From Verrucomicrobiota bacterium (lineage in GTDB: Bacteria > Verrucomicrobiota > Verrucomicrobiia > Opitutales > Opitutaceae), in contig JAEYWP010000016.1 in NCBI GenBank assembly GCA_023428905.1, forward strand, positions 467,949-531,948: 64,000 nt of DNA, in the 5' to 3' direction. The position numbers were made by a program, and so were the translations under genes. The notes below the pieces were generated by a model. The model was not told the DNA's origin, made no database searches, and saw nothing but the letters and a program-made list of their open reading frames with translations. Shown here one piece after another: positions 16,090 to 24,715 of this stretch (within the stretch, counting starts at the first letter, position 1; each line of letters opens with the position of its first letter).

Positions 16090-16823
16090 GGTAAAAATCC
16101 GTTTTCGCGAGCGCGCCGCTTGAGCATCTCCACGAACGCCCGCTGCATTGCTTGAACCCGTACGCGTAGTGCCAGCTGACGTAGCCGCTGTTCATACCCC
16201 GGGATGCCAACCGCCCGGTTTATCCCTTCAATCCATGGGGTCACCGGATGAGTCGGATCGCCCGACGCCGATCCTCCCGCTGAGCCGTGCTTCGCGACCC
16301 ACGCCGCGGTGTTGTAGCCGACCTTCCTTCCGAACGCATTCCAACCGCCGCGAGCCCATCCCACCATCGCCTGCTTCTTTTTGAGATACGCACGCCAGGC
16401 GGTCACATCCGCGGTGTACAACCCCGTCGATCTCTCAACACGGCCACGACGGTTGCGAACGCGAGAGTGCAGCTCCGGAGAAAACGGAACAAGCTGAGCA
16501 CGGCCGTGCGTCACGTTTGCGAGCACGCTCTGAAGCGCTGCAAGGTCGCGTTTACGCATCAGATCTTTGATGCGCTTTTTCAGACGCTCATCTTTCAGCG
16601 ACTGAAAGAACTTCGCGTCGAGCGGACACACCGCACGCCGTAGATCGCGCTCAACTGCACGTGCACCTTGCGCTCTCGTCCTCGGAAAAGTCAGCTTGTC
16701 GATGCTCTCCGCGAATAGACGCATCTGCGTGCAAAACACCTCGGGCGTACTCTGCTCGCTTGCGGCAGCGAGGTTCCGCAGCGCAGCGTCGAAGGCTCTT
16801 ACGTCTACATCGTACCCGATCAC
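16086..16823 (-). CDS. HK97 gp10-like head-tail protein
   Basis: A basic, helical 245-residue protein. Its position after the head-tail adaptor and before the tail completion gene is that of HK97 gp10/lambda gpZ-type proteins. The N-terminus (VRAFDAALRNLAAASEQSTP) resembles the first helices of that family, and Arg/Lys-rich stretches (KKRIKDLMRKRDLA) suggest contact with DNA or a capsid portal ring. Overlaps of 4 bp on both sides indicate coupled translation. Confidence 0.55.
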   Translation of the reverse strand: MIGYDVDVRAFDAALRNLAAASEQSTPEVFCTQMRLFAESIDKLTFPRTRAQGARAVERDLRRAVCPLDAKFFQSLKDERLKKRIKDLMRKRDLAALQSVLANVTHGRAQLVPFSPELHSRVRNRRGRVERSTGLYTADVTAWRAYLKKKQAMVGWARGGWNAFGRKVGYNTAAWVAKHGSAGGSASGDPTHPVTPWIEGINRAVGIPGYEQRLRQLALRVRVQAMQRAFVEMLKRRARENGFLP

Positions 16824-17125
16824 TGACGCCTCCCGCGATCAGCACACGCAATCGTGAAGAGTGCACCGTCGTCTTCGACTGATTCGACCGTGTATTTCCT
16901 GCCTTTGAAAACGACCTCTGTTCCGATCGCTGGCTCCGGAGCTGTGTTGGAGATGACGACAGCAAACTGTCGGATGGGGCGCTCACCGCCGAGCACCAGG
17001 TCGGCGCCATGAGTTCGCGAAGTAGTGCTGCACGGATACGCTACGCCCGCCACCGTGATGATTTCACCCGTGGCAGCGAAAAACTCGGACGCAGCTGAAC
17101 GAAACTCGTCGAAAACAGAGCCCAT
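16820..17125 (-). CDS. Head-tail adaptor-like protein (101 aa)
   Basis: A small beta-rich protein: GEIITVAGVAYPCS, then FAVVISNTAPEPAIGTEVVF and KGRKYTVESVEDDG. This size and strand pattern directly downstream of the capsid match head-tail joining proteins of the lambda gpFII/HK97 gp9 type. Its ATG immediately follows a hairpin with a run of U residues, and CTGACA lies in that hairpin loop 14 nt upstream, so its expression could be attenuated relative to capsid. Confidence 0.55.
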   Translation of the reverse strand: MGSVFDEFRSAASEFFAATGEIITVAGVAYPCSTTSRTHGADLVLGGERPIRQFAVVISNTAPEPAIGTEVVFKGRKYTVESVEDDGALFTIACADRGRRQ

Positions 17126-17126
17126 G

Positions 17127-17155
17127 AAAAAGCCCCGGCTGTCAGAGCCGGGGCT
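17127..17155 (-). terminator. Intrinsic-terminator-like hairpin between capsid and adaptor genes
   Basis: On the minus strand AGCCCCGGCT (17155-17146), loop CTGAC, AGCCGGGGCT (17140-17131) and then four U residues. The 10-bp GC stem followed by Us fits partial termination after the very highly expressed capsid gene. The loop coincides with the CTGACA element found before many phage starts. Confidence 0.6.
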
Positions 17156-17179
17156 GGAAACTTTAGCTTAGCTCAGCGC

Positions 17180-18979
17180 TTATTCTCCGAGCGCGCCGTC
17201 TTTCGAGACCGCGAACGCACCGGGCTGGAGCACACCGAAATCGGCCATGACGTGTGCCACGACCTTGATCTCGTTGTATTCGGCGCGGCTGATCGGATCC
17301 AGGATGATCTCGTAGCCATCGCCCCACAGCGCGAACACCGTTTGCGCGACGTCCCCGAAGATGACGCGATTGGTTTCGCCCATCTGATTCGAGACGGCGG
17401 TCGTGTAACCGGCCATCTTCCCGTTCTCCAGGATGAAGCCACCCTGACCAGCGGCCTTCACCGTGCTCATGGCCTTGGCCATGGTCAGCGGATTGATCAG
17501 GTAGCGGCAGGAATTGAAGTCGTAGTTCGCGAGCGCGACCTTGCCGAGGAACTCGGTGGTCTTGTCCCAGTTCAAGCCGGTGGCTCCGAACTGAACTTCG
17601 CCAACGCGCTTGAGCAGACCTTCGGGCTCATCCTCGCCGGTGCCGGCGATCGCCCAGCTGTCGAGACCCAGCGCGAGAGCACCGTTCAGCTGGTCTTCAA
17701 GCCACAGGTCGGCGTCCTGCACTTGTACGAAGAAGCTCTTGTCGACGTTGAACGTCAGACCGAGACGCTTCGGAGCCAGCGGGATCGAGCCCGTGACCGG
17801 AGCCGTGCCGGTGACGGCAGCGCCCTTGGCAGCCTTGGCAGCTTTCGCATTCGCGACGGTGCGCGGATAGAGCAGGTTGCCCTGGAGGCCCGTCAGGATC
17901 TTGGCGCCAGCGCCGAGGAAGATGCTCTTCGCACGGAGGGCTGGCAGCGTCGCCTGCACATCGGTCTGGATCATCTCACCACCCTTGGTGGCGGAGCCGT
18001 CGATCGCGGCGGCGCGGAAGTTGATCTTCGCAGCAACCTTCTCGGTGCCAGCGGAGCGCAACGTCGCCTGGAGCGCCTCACGCTTCTGCGAGCGCGGAGC
18101 ACTCACCGTCACAGTCGATGTTTCGACCGACCGTTCGGAGAGATTGCTGTTGATGAAGGCCTGGACATCGACGTCGGTCTGTTCGCCGGAGTCGATGGCC
18201 GTATCGGCGAACGAACGAAGCGCGGCCTCGTCCTTCACGAGCTTGCCGTATTTAGCGACAAGCGAACGGATCTTTGCGTTGATTTCTTTGCGATTCATAT
18301 TTGCTGCGGGTTTGCTCTTCGTGCCGGTGTCAGTGCTGCGTTGCTGCACGGCGTCCGGCACGGGGGCCGCCGCTGCCGCCGGAGTTGTTTCCGGCGAAGT
18401 CGAAAGAGCAGCCGCCGCGGTTGCGGCCGGAGCTGCTTCAGGAAGTGCGCGACCTACGCCGACGGAGTTGTCGGCCGGGATCGTCACGAGAGAAATTTCG
18501 ATCGGGAGCCACGTCTCAGCCCGGAGGATCGGTAGGCCGTCTTCGGCGTTCTCACCCGCAATGACGTAGCCGCAGTCGATGTACCCAACGGACACTTTCG
18601 TGAGAATCGCGGCTTGAACGTCGCACCACTTTTCCTCACCCAGAGTAGACTCGCTGAACTTCACGAGTGCGCGGCCGACACCGTCAGCATCCACCCACGC
18701 TTTGACGATCGTGCCGATGTGCGCATCGCGGTCATGATTGAAAAGCAGCGGCGCGCCGCTGTTCAGCCGCTCAAGATTGCACGCACCCGATGCGAGAGAG
18801 AGGATCTCCCAAGCAACTTCGATGTTGCCGATGCCGATGAACTGCCGAGCTGGCGTCTCACTCGCGAAAGCGACGACGCACGTGCGGTCGGCTTTGTTGA
18901 TAGTCGACGCGTCGAAAGTTGCTTCGCGTTTTCGCGATGCGGCTTTAAGCGCCGCTAGATTTTCTGCGGTGAGTTTCAC
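17180..18979 (-). CDS. Fused prohead protease (S78) and HK97-fold major capsid protein
   Basis: The 599-residue protein has two parts. Residues about 1-190 match HK97-type S78 prohead proteases: the catalytic His in PLLFNHD and Ser in KVSVGY are visible, with ETWLPIEISLVTIPAD following. After an Ala/Pro-rich linker (about 190-225) comes a scaffold-like helical segment starting MNRKEINAKIRSLVAKYGKL, then the capsid domain with LYPRTVAN, GLTFNVDKSFFVQVQDADLW and an Asp/Gly-rich end. The protease presumably frees itself and the scaffold during maturation. The start is placed at GTG 18979, 14 nt after CTGACA; GTG 18985 is the alternative. Confidence 0.88.
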   Translation of the reverse strand: MKLTAENLAALKAASRKREATFDASTINKADRTCVVAFASETPARQFIGIGNIEVAWEILSLASGACNLERLNSGAPLLFNHDRDAHIGTIVKAWVDADGVGRALVKFSESTLGEEKWCDVQAAILTKVSVGYIDCGYVIAGENAEDGLPILRAETWLPIEISLVTIPADNSVGVGRALPEAAPAATAAAALSTSPETTPAAAAAPVPDAVQQRSTDTGTKSKPAANMNRKEINAKIRSLVAKYGKLVKDEAALRSFADTAIDSGEQTDVDVQAFINSNLSERSVETSTVTVSAPRSQKREALQATLRSAGTEKVAAKINFRAAAIDGSATKGGEMIQTDVQATLPALRAKSIFLGAGAKILTGLQGNLLYPRTVANAKAAKAAKGAAVTGTAPVTGSIPLAPKRLGLTFNVDKSFFVQVQDADLWLEDQLNGALALGLDSWAIAGTGEDEPEGLLKRVGEVQFGATGLNWDKTTEFLGKVALANYDFNSCRYLINPLTMAKAMSTVKAAGQGGFILENGKMAGYTTAVSNQMGETNRVIFGDVAQTVFALWGDGYEIILDPISRAEYNEIKVVAHVMADFGVLQPGAFAVSKDGALGE

Positions 18980-19000
18980 ACTCACCGTTCGCTTGTCAGT

Positions 19001-20539
19001 CTAAGCAGCCTCTTTCTCGACGTTAGGGTTGCCGGACGTGCCGGGCTGATTCGCGGCCTGGCCGGACACCGTGAAGATTTTCACGCCAGCCGTCTCGATG
19101 AGTTCGTTCTCGGTCTTGAGTCCATCGACCACACTCTCGAAGTCTGTATCGTATCCGAGCAGACGCACCGCGGTTTCACGCGTCATGAGTGCGTTGTTGA
19201 CCAACGTGACGAATGCGTTCGCATCGCCCTGCGGATCAAGCGTGCTCCAGCGGCGCGGAAAATATTCCAGCAAGACCTTGGCATCGACTTCTGCCGCTGA
19301 GATTTTGAGGGCCCTGCTGAGCGAGGCCATAGAGGACCAAACGGGCATCAACTGCCGCAGGCCTGTATCGATGATGTACGTCTGAAGCTGCTTAAAATGC
19401 TCCCGCTCTTCCGCCATCACTTGTTTGATGACGGCGAGGTTCAGGCCCGAGGGGTCGTTCGCAAGAGATGCATAGGACAGGCCGAGGCCTCCTGAGATGG
19501 TTCGGAGCAATCGGTTGCCGACGCTCTCGTAGCGCTCCACGCCGCCGCTGAACTGGAGCGGCTTCATCGACTTGCCGGGCGGAAGCTCCGCGATCATCCC
19601 CGTCTCGAATTGAATTTGCGGCGCCGCGAGGTCGGTGTACTCGCTGTTGTCCTCGGGTACAGTCGTTTCGATCACCGCGCCACATTGAGCGGCCATTCGC
19701 GCTTGAACGATAGCAGCTTCTTCGTACATGCCGTGCATCCGTAGCTTCAAAACGCCGTGCGTCAGCATCGGAATCCCGAGTGTTTGATCGGCTTCAACCA
19801 AGTTAGCGAAGTGGATCACGTCCTCCGCCGGGATGCGCTCCACTTCAGCGTTAACGGTGCCAGATTGGCCCCAAGCTGCGGAGCGTGAATCGTACGGGTT
19901 GCGGCTGTAACGCCAGTACGCCACAGGGCGTTTGTCAGAGTCTAGCTCCACTCCCATGCGGACCTCAGTTCCATCGTCATTGACCTCATTCTTTTCGAGG
20001 GCGAGCCGGGTGATATCCCAGACTTGCACTGCGATGCCGTGCTTGAACTTCCGATCGCGTTTGATCTGCCAGAAGAAATTACCGTCGACGACAAGGTGCC
20101 GCACAGTGAGCCTCAGCACGTCGATCATGCTGTGCCGGCCCGTCACGTCCGGTCGTGTGAAGAAGTCACGCACGGCAGCTTCAACCGTATTGTTTACGAC
20201 TCGATCATACCCCGCCTCAGTCCGATACTTATTCTGAACCCTCACGCCGTCTGGACCAACCACACCATTGGCGGTGATCAGGGCTGCTCGTTCCACGATC
20301 GAGTCGTTGCGAGCAAGGTCACGCGTTCTCTCAATGAGTTTGCGAATGTCGGTACGAATGTCGCTGTCCAGGGTGATAAGCGCGGTACGCCAGTCAGCAA
20401 CTAGGCGGGTGTGCCGGGCGGCCGCCAGTCTGCGCTGCTTCATGAGTCGCTGCTCGAAGCGCTTTTTCTGCTGCGCGACGCTCTTGCGAACGCGGGCGCT
20501 GATTTCCCGCTGCATTTTCTGACGCTTCTCCTTTTTCAT
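19001..20539 (-). CDS. Portal protein (lambda gpB-like)
   Basis: The 512-residue protein forms the dodecameric portal through which DNA enters and leaves the capsid. Sequence features of the lambda-type portal family are visible: DIRKLIERTRDLARNDSIV, RVQNKYRTEAGYDR, then FFWQIKRDR, PAEDVIHFANLVEADQTLGI, LPPGKSMKPLQFSGG and LGLSYASLANDPSGLNLAVI. The N-terminus is very basic and coiled-coil-like (about 1-45). ATG 20539 overlaps the gpW-like stop in an ATGA junction and is preferred over an upstream in-frame ATG. It has the lambda order of W, portal, protease. Confidence 0.9.
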   Translation of the reverse strand: MKKEKRQKMQREISARVRKSVAQQKKRFEQRLMKQRRLAAARHTRLVADWRTALITLDSDIRTDIRKLIERTRDLARNDSIVERAALITANGVVGPDGVRVQNKYRTEAGYDRVVNNTVEAAVRDFFTRPDVTGRHSMIDVLRLTVRHLVVDGNFFWQIKRDRKFKHGIAVQVWDITRLALEKNEVNDDGTEVRMGVELDSDKRPVAYWRYSRNPYDSRSAAWGQSGTVNAEVERIPAEDVIHFANLVEADQTLGIPMLTHGVLKLRMHGMYEEAAIVQARMAAQCGAVIETTVPEDNSEYTDLAAPQIQFETGMIAELPPGKSMKPLQFSGGVERYESVGNRLLRTISGGLGLSYASLANDPSGLNLAVIKQVMAEEREHFKQLQTYIIDTGLRQLMPVWSSMASLSRALKISAAEVDAKVLLEYFPRRWSTLDPQGDANAFVTLVNNALMTRETAVRLLGYDTDFESVVDGLKTENELIETAGVKIFTVSGQAANQPGTSGNPNVEKEAA

Positions 20540-20775
20540 CGGAAGGTCACTCCAATCGTCTTCACGCCGCACGACGCCTTCCGCTTCCCGCGGGCGACCT
20601 CAGCTTTAAGGCGATCTCTCGCGTCGAGCTTCTCCGCGATCGTCATGCGCGTAAGCGCTTTTCCGGCAATAGTGATTGACTGCCATTCGGCGCGAAGCGT
20701 CCCAATGAGAGACTCTTCGATTGCGGCGAGAGCTTGTTCGGCCCAGCTCGGCGGAGGTGTAGTTTCGTCGGCCAT
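20536..20775 (-). CDS. gpW-like head-to-tail joining protein
   Basis: The 79-residue protein sits exactly between terminase and portal, the lambda W position. It comprises two helices (SWAEQALAAIEESLIGTLRA and MTIAEKLDARDRLKAEVARG) around a short turn with a beta hairpin (SITIAGKALTR), the compact gpW fold, and a basic C-terminus. gpW is added after packaging to complete the connector. ATG 20775 is chosen because the CTGACA element lies 15 nt upstream and the longer in-frame form would overlap terminase. Confidence 0.75.
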   Translation of the reverse strand: MADETTPPPSWAEQALAAIEESLIGTLRAEWQSITIAGKALTRMTIAEKLDARDRLKAEVARGKRKASCGVKTIGVTFR

Positions 20776-20792
20776 CGTTCTTCGAGCGCGTG

Positions 20793-22868
20793 TCAGCTGA
20801 GCATGCAGCTCCAGACGTTGGAGCCTGTACGCACGGCGCCGGCTTTTGCCCACGATGCACGCGGGGCGCTCGCCCAACGGCCGCCGGCCTTCGAACCCGG
20901 CTTCTGAGGTTCGGGCGGTTTCTCCGCCTTCGGCGCCGGAGTGGGCGGCGTTGCCGGTGGCGGTTCCGGCGGGCGCACCGGTTCTGTCCTCATGCGCTCT
21001 AAATCAGCTCTCGTGATCTTCTCCGGATCCCGCGGCTTCGACTTCCTCGTCTTCATAGTTTCCTCTGTCGCGTCTTCTTCGCGCTCCGCCGCGGCCTTCG
21101 AGAGCCGCTCGTTCTCTTCTTCAAGCCGCTTGTTCGAGATGAGCAGAGAGATGAACGCAGCGGCCGCGTACACACGGCAGTCGAGCGCCTCGTTGCGCAC
21201 GCCGTTAGGTTTCTCCCACTTCGATACCAGCACGCCCTTTTCCCACCTTGCGATTTTCTTTTCGGCGGTGAGCTGAGCGAAGTACGATTGATCGTAAATC
21301 GGATCGTCTGGAAAATGCATGAACCCCGGCCCGCGCTCTTCGAACTTCAATCGATTGTAGAGCGAAGACTTGAGCGCATGTGTTCCGACTTCATAGAGCC
21401 GGACGCCCTTAATCGTTTTCTTTGGCTTGCTGCACGGGACCGCCGTTCGACGCGTCGATCCATGACACGGATACACCATGTTGCTGCGCTCACGGCAGTA
21501 GTCGTAAACGTCGGTGCTGTGGTGACCGCCGGCGTCCATGAACGCTCGCGAAATCTCCATGATGTCTCCAGACGGGTGTTCAAACCGCTGGCACAACCAG
21601 CCGTCGAGTTCCGCAGCGGCCGCTTTTGTCCCAGGCGCGGCTGTAGTGACGATGCGACCGAGGCCCCAGGTTTCCTCGCCGACACCGTAACCCACGATCT
21701 CGCCTTCCCAGCGATCGTCCTGCGTGTCGATGCCAGCGACGATCCGCACCACACCTGCCGGGATCTTCGTGAGCGAGTAGTTCTCCCTCCGTGCAATCAG
21801 TGGATCCGCGGTGAGCACTTCGCCCTCTTCAACGTAGCCCTCAGCGAGAAACGTGTTCACCCAGGCGCGATACGTTTCCGTCCCACCTTTTCGGGCGACC
21901 AAGTACTCGCGGACAAATGCTTCGAGGTAACTGCCGGATTGACCCATGATCCGGTACAGGCCCGACAGATGGAAGCTCCTGTGCTTTAGGATCTCGGGGC
22001 GCTCGGCTATCCAACGGCCGTGCTCCACAGCGTGGATACGTTGCGCATCCGTCCAAGGTTCGTCGCACGCCTCGCAAAGATAACGCGCAGTCTCCGGCTT
22101 GCCTTCGTCCCAGCGCATTTGCGCCCACTTAAGCCACTGCTCGGCGCCGCAATGCGGGCATGCCACATGCCAGCGCTGGCCGTTACCTTCCTCGAATGCA
22201 CGGCAGATTCGAGAGGTTTCGAGATCTGTCGGAGTCGATGCTTGAACGATAGCGCGGTTCCAAAAGCCCGCTGCGCGTTTGTGCGCCAAAGGCAGCGGAT
22301 CGCCTTCCTTCGGAATCTTCGACGGATACGCATCGACTTCGTCGAGCAGCACTACGCGGCAGCTGCGACCGCGGAGATCCTTACCGCTGCACGCGGAGGC
22401 GGTGAACAAAACACCGCCTGGGTAAATCTTCGCGCCTTTCCTCTGACCCGCCCGTCTTTTTCCGTCGATCTTTCCGACGATTCGCCGGAGGACCGGTGTC
22501 GAATCGATCATCTTGTCCACCTTCCCGTCGATCCAGTCGTGGACAAAGTCGGTGCTAGGCCCAACGAGCATCATCGATGCGGGCTCGTAGTGCACAAAGA
22601 ATCCAACCAACGAGTTTAAGACCTCGGTTTTGCCGAGCTGGGAAGCGATGACGAACGTCGTCAGCTCAACGCCAGGTTGAAGCGGCGCGTCGATCATCGC
22701 CCGCTGATAGGGCAGCCGATCGAATTTCATTTTGCCGGGCTCGGCCGTTGCGCTTCGGTCAAGAAAGCGAAACTCCTCACACCACTCGGACGGCGAGAGT
22801 GCGGGGCGCGGCTTAAGAATCGAGCACCGCCACTCGATCAAACTACGAAGGCTCGCCGGTGTCTTCAT
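20793..22868 (-). CDS. Terminase large subunit (GpA family)
   Basis: The 691-residue packaging motor and nuclease. Family marks include EWCEEFRFLD near residue 28, the ATPase Walker A-like ASQLGKTEVLNS (about 74), the Walker B VVLLDEVDAYP (about 171), and the nuclease segment RIVAGIDTQDDRWEGEIVGY (about 365-385). A CxxC...CxxC zinc-like pair appears in VACPHCGAEQ and YLCEACDEPW. The C-terminal 90 residues are Pro/Lys-rich and low complexity. It overlaps the small subunit by 26 bp. GpA-family terminases generally cut at cos sites, so cohesive ends are likely. Confidence 0.93.
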   Translation of the reverse strand: MKTPASLRSLIEWRCSILKPRPALSPSEWCEEFRFLDRSATAEPGKMKFDRLPYQRAMIDAPLQPGVELTTFVIASQLGKTEVLNSLVGFFVHYEPASMMLVGPSTDFVHDWIDGKVDKMIDSTPVLRRIVGKIDGKRRAGQRKGAKIYPGGVLFTASACSGKDLRGRSCRVVLLDEVDAYPSKIPKEGDPLPLAHKRAAGFWNRAIVQASTPTDLETSRICRAFEEGNGQRWHVACPHCGAEQWLKWAQMRWDEGKPETARYLCEACDEPWTDAQRIHAVEHGRWIAERPEILKHRSFHLSGLYRIMGQSGSYLEAFVREYLVARKGGTETYRAWVNTFLAEGYVEEGEVLTADPLIARRENYSLTKIPAGVVRIVAGIDTQDDRWEGEIVGYGVGEETWGLGRIVTTAAPGTKAAAAELDGWLCQRFEHPSGDIMEISRAFMDAGGHHSTDVYDYCRERSNMVYPCHGSTRRTAVPCSKPKKTIKGVRLYEVGTHALKSSLYNRLKFEERGPGFMHFPDDPIYDQSYFAQLTAEKKIARWEKGVLVSKWEKPNGVRNEALDCRVYAAAAFISLLISNKRLEEENERLSKAAAEREEDATEETMKTRKSKPRDPEKITRADLERMRTEPVRPPEPPPATPPTPAPKAEKPPEPQKPGSKAGGRWASAPRASWAKAGAVRTGSNVWSCMLS

Positions 22869-23373
22869 CGTCCTCCGCTTCTTCTTCGGTCAGCGGATCT
22901 TCGTCCGCGTATTTGAAATCTGGGGGCGTAGCCAGGGCTTCGCGGAGTTCGCGCAGCTCCGCAGCGATGCGAGCGCGAATTACGTCTGCGGGTCGATTTG
23001 CGAGCGGGGCCGCGAGCTTGTCGGGAATATCATCGCACTTGGAAACAAACGTGAGCAGCACGTCACCGATCGCTTTTTTCGCGCTCTCGACGTCGATCAC
23101 CTCGCGAGCTGCTTTCGCGTTCGCAATGCGCAGTTTTCTCAGACGCTCTAAATCGAGCTTTCGAGCCAGCTCTTCATCGCCAGACGCGACATCTGCTTTC
23201 TTTTTGTAGTGCGCGATGAGCCGCCGCAGAGTCTCCAGCGTCGGCCACTCCGCACGGCCAACACGCGCCGGGAGCACGCCGTCAGCGCTAAGCTGGCGCA
23301 GCCGCTTTTCCCCGAGACCGGTGAGGTCTTCGAGGATAGAACTATGAATCGTCGGCGGGAGTGCGTCGGGCAT
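22843..23373 (-). CDS. Terminase small subunit (Nu1-like)
   Basis: The 176-residue protein begins with a winged-helix-like segment, ILEDLTGLGEKRLRQLSADG followed by VLPARVGRAEWPTLETLRRL, as in lambda Nu1 and related small terminases that recognise the cos site. The middle is a long helix for oligomerisation (about 75-120), and the end is very acidic (LTEEEAEDDEDTGEPS), probably for contact with the large subunit. ATG 23373 is preferred; GTG 23376 is in frame. CTGACA lies 16 nt upstream. Confidence 0.85.
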   Translation of the reverse strand: MPDALPPTIHSSILEDLTGLGEKRLRQLSADGVLPARVGRAEWPTLETLRRLIAHYKKKADVASGDEELARKLDLERLRKLRIANAKAAREVIDVESAKKAIGDVLLTFVSKCDDIPDKLAAPLANRPADVIRARIAAELRELREALATPPDFKYADEDPLTEEEAEDDEDTGEPS

Positions 23374-23391
23374 CACCCCGAGCGCGGCGTG

Positions 23392-23706
23392 TCAGCGGAT
23401 CCGCATCGCGAGGTTTGGCGTCCGAATGATTGCGCTCGCTGCCCGCCAGGAGCGGAGTACGTCGCAGAGGTCAAGCAGCAGCTCGGCGCCGCCGCGCCGA
23501 ATTACCAAAGGTGGAACGCTGAGAATGAGTTCGCGAATCGGTTCGTCGAGTGCGTGGAATTTAGCTGAAGTGTTCGGTGTTCGGTTTCGCGGGCCGGGAA
23601 CGAGGTGGTTCCTGGCCGGCCTGCGGCCGGTGTGGGGCGGAGCCCGCGGGAGTGTTGGATTTCCGATTCCTAAAACCCGCGTCAGAGGTAAAACCCATCG
23701 TCCCAA
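23392..23706 (-). CDS. Small hypothetical protein ahead of terminase
   Basis: Only the C-terminal half looks protein-like (FHALDEPIRELILSVPPLVI, then GGAELLLDLCDVLRSWRAAS), with two amphipathic helices. The stop codon falls in the CTGACA element before terminase, as for several genuine late genes. No start codon is convincing: ATG 23706 is far upstream in Arg/Pro-rich sequence, and a shorter non-ATG start is likely. Function unknown. Confidence 0.4.
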   Translation of the reverse strand: MGRWVLPLTRVLGIGNPTLPRAPPHTGRRPARNHLVPGPRNRTPNTSAKFHALDEPIRELILSVPPLVIRRGGAELLLDLCDVLRSWRAASAIIRTPNLAMRIR

Positions 23707-23817
23707 ACCCTCTCGGAACGGAAACGCCCAAAAACGTGATGGGAACTAGAGACATCGCCGGGGTGGCCTTACCCGCAAGACGGGGGTACCCCAGGGAAGG
23801 ACCCAACCAGGGGGGCC

Positions 23818-24144
23818 TCACTCCGTGAAAACCCTCTCATCGCCACACCAGGAAGTGAAAACCCTCACGATATGAACGTTCCCGACGTGCTTTTCGCCCG
23901 CGACCTCTAGCAAAACCCTATTCACAGCGGCATCGCGCCGAAATCGTACGACCTCACCGCTCCCACTGAGGCTATCCTGTCGATGCGCGACTGAGCGTAG
24001 ACGTATCGATCCCACCCTGTGCTCTACGACGGCGAATCCGGGATGCGCGTAACGTATCAGCCCTTTCGCGGCGGTATCGCTCAGCTCGATACTCACGATC
24101 TCGCCTGTCCCGTCGTCGTCACCGCGTAGATGTAGCGTCCTCAC
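23818..24144 (-). CDS. Hypothetical protein (108 aa), possibly first gene of the late operon
   Basis: An unrecognised, Arg/Val/Gly-rich protein with alternating short strands (IVSIELSDTAAKGLIRYAHP, then VVEHRVGSIRLRSVAH). It begins just after a hairpin and ends before terminase, so it could lead the late transcript. The coding evidence is modest: an open frame of this length is not rare at this GC content. Two GAGGGTTTTCAC repeats lie at its 3' end. Confidence 0.4.
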   Translation of the reverse strand: MRTLHLRGDDDGTGEIVSIELSDTAAKGLIRYAHPGFAVVEHRVGSIRLRSVAHRQDSLSGSGEVVRFRRDAAVNRVLLEVAGEKHVGNVHIVRVFTSWCGDERVFTE

Positions 24145-24165
24145 GCTCTAGAGCTAAACGGCAAA

Positions 24166-24193
24166 CCCGGCGACAGCGCGAGCCATCGCCGGG
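24166..24193. terminator. GC-rich hairpin between late and early modules
   Basis: CCCGGCGA (24166-24173) pairs with TCGCCGGG (24186-24193) around a 12-base loop. No long U-run follows on either strand, so it may be a weak bidirectional terminator or a structural element of the control region. Confidence 0.35.
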
Positions 24194-24435
24194 CGTATGC
24201 CCCATCATGATCTACGCTACACGTCCCCACGTGTACGCCTACTGAGTACAACGTGTCAGCGCGTGGGTTCGTTCTCGACGATCCGCAAAACCCACCACGG
24301 CGAAACCCCACACCTCCAGCTCGGTCCGCGTTCGGTATTGCCTTTGCCTTTGTCTCTGTCTCGGGAACCCGGCTCCGCCACTCACACGTTCCTGGCCTCG
24401 GCGCAACCGCTCATCCGGTACCTCACACAGCTCCC

Positions 24436-24457
24436 CCAAACATGTTTGGTATATATA
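24436..24457. promoter_or_regulatory. Perfect palindrome CCAAACATGTTTGG next to TATATATA
   Basis: The 14-bp sequence 24436-24449 is its own reverse complement, and 24450-24457 is TATATATA, the most AT-rich stretch in the region. This looks like an operator beside a -10 or unwinding element. Which transcript it controls is not clear. Confidence 0.5.
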
Positions 24458-24516
24458 CTGGCAAGATACCGCGCAAAAACGTCGTGTGGCCCGTTGGCCC
24501 ACCAGCCAGTTACATC

Positions 24517-24609
24517 ATACCGGGATGGATAAGAGGATCCCGGTATTTGCACCGCATCCCGGTATGGAGTGCACCGCATCCCGGTATCAACTGCGCTTCA
24601 TCCCGGTAT
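24517..24609 (+). repeat. Iteron-like array ATCCCGGTAT (five copies)
   Basis: Copies lie at 24537-24546, 24556-24565, 24578-24587 and 24600-24609, with an inverted copy ATACCGGGAT at 24517-24526. Start-to-start distances are 20, 19, 22 and 22 bp, about two helical turns, so a protein could bind one DNA face. The unit is itself nearly palindromic. It lies 28 bp before the first early promoter element, so it may be a replication iteron set or a repressor operator. Confidence 0.7.
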
Positions 24610-24636
24610 AGCCCGCGCTTATCTTCAAAGCACCCC

Positions 24637-24665
24637 TTGGCGGTGGCCTTCAAATGACCCAAAGG
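24637..24665 (+). promoter_or_regulatory. Early promoter-like element A
   Basis: TTGGCG (24637-24642), 17 nt, CAAAGG (24660-24665), within CACCCCTTGGCGGTG...TGACCCAAAGG. The same arrangement occurs at 27216, 31813 and 33662 with identical spacing. It is 50 bp upstream of the first early gene. Confidence 0.6.
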
Positions 24666-24715
24666 ACACACTCACCGCCCGACGCGGCTGACACCTTCCA
24701 CTTTCCACCGCCACC

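Larger units (their letters stand above)
24194..24715. other. Non-coding prophage control region
   Basis: I find no convincing gene here. From left to right it holds two AAACCC words (24285-24310), a pyrimidine-rich stretch, a perfect 14-bp palindrome with TATATATA, five iteron-like repeats and a promoter-like element before the first early gene. It lies between divergent late and early transcription and probably contains the lysogeny switch and perhaps a replication origin. Confidence 0.6.

Noticed and set aside
17252..18535. 427-residue open frame antisense to the capsid gene
   Set aside because: A shadow frame opposite a clear protease-capsid gene.
24239..24502. 87-residue leftward ORF in the control region
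   Set aside because: It has an Arg/Gln-repeat composition and crosses the palindrome; no coding support.
24517..24609. Short CRISPR array
   Set aside because: Repeats of 10 bp with 9-12-bp gaps of low diversity are far too short; iterons or operators fit better.
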